NCBI RefSeq assembly: GCF_000513955.1
Contig: NZ_AZUZ01000001.1
Span: 1 to 48,586, forward strand
DNA: 48,586 bases
Origin: Pseudoxanthomonas suwonensis J47
GTDB lineage: Bacteria; Pseudomonadota; Gammaproteobacteria; Xanthomonadales; Xanthomonadaceae
Direction: 5' to 3'
The position numbers and the translations under genes are program-made. Under the pieces are notes generated by a model. It saw only the letters and a list, made by a program, of their open reading frames with translations. It made no database searches and was not told the origin of the DNA. Shown piece by piece: positions 48,498-48,586 of the stretch; position 1 is the stretch's first letter; every line of letters begins with the position of its first letter.

Positions 48498-48586
48498 TGT
48501 CGGTGAGTTGTGCCGCTGCCTCTTAATGGGGAGCAAAGCAACATCAACAGCGTGGGATCGCCGGCTTCGGATGGAGCCGCGGCAGC

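Overview
The window is high-GC chromosomal DNA. Housekeeping gene content, synteny and many short dispersed GTAG-type REP palindromes point to a gammaproteobacterium of the Xanthomonadaceae/Lysobacteraceae (Stenotrophomonas, Lysobacter, Pseudoxanthomonas or Luteimonas-like). This placement is inferred from family knowledge; no database was searched. No rRNA, tRNA, CRISPR array, transposase or prophage gene was seen.

Layout. (1) 1-12704 is a sugar catabolic locus: a divergent LysR regulator, then a co-directional run of a GguC/AraD1-type 2-keto-3-deoxy-sugar-acid dehydratase, an alpha-ketoglutarate semialdehyde dehydrogenase, a YtfQ/YtfR/YtfT/YjfF-type ABC importer, and secreted GH97 and GH43 glycosidases. 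Together they would release L-arabinose or a similar sugar outside the cytoplasm, import it, and run the last two steps of the oxidative pathway to alpha-ketoglutarate. The first three oxidative enzymes are not in the window. (2) 12883-22706 is a core block: parE (minus strand), a small secreted charged protein, then pyrG, kdsA, eno, ftsB, ispD, ispF and truD on the plus strand, with a tandem REP array between kdsA and eno. (3) 22990-33209 on the minus strand is the conserved rpsB-tsf / pyrH-frr-uppS-cdsA-dxr-rseP-bamA cluster. It ends at a strong terminator after bamA, and the usual downstream lpx genes are absent. (4) 33553-38248 is a compact archaic (Csu/spore-coat-U type) chaperone-usher pilus operon: pilin, chaperone, usher and two-domain tip protein. 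(5) 38591-44609 holds map, glnD, dapD, a Spx/ArsC-like protein and dapE. (6) A convergent UbiB-family kinase gene follows, then asnB.

The most striking element lies just upstream of asnB. A 32-codon ORF (46410-46508) with eight Asn codons in 14 is followed by an intrinsic terminator (46534-46563). The terminator's 3' arm is duplicated as a 10-nt copy inside the end of the ORF. This is the layout of ribosome-mediated transcription attenuation, sensing asparagine and controlling asparagine synthetase. Other items worth a second look are helically phased TTGGTC motifs in an AT-rich pocket between the pilus operon and map, predicted leaderless starts, the 51-bp-period REP array, and a synteny break at truD/bamA marked by inverted CCCCTCTCCC hairpin repeats.
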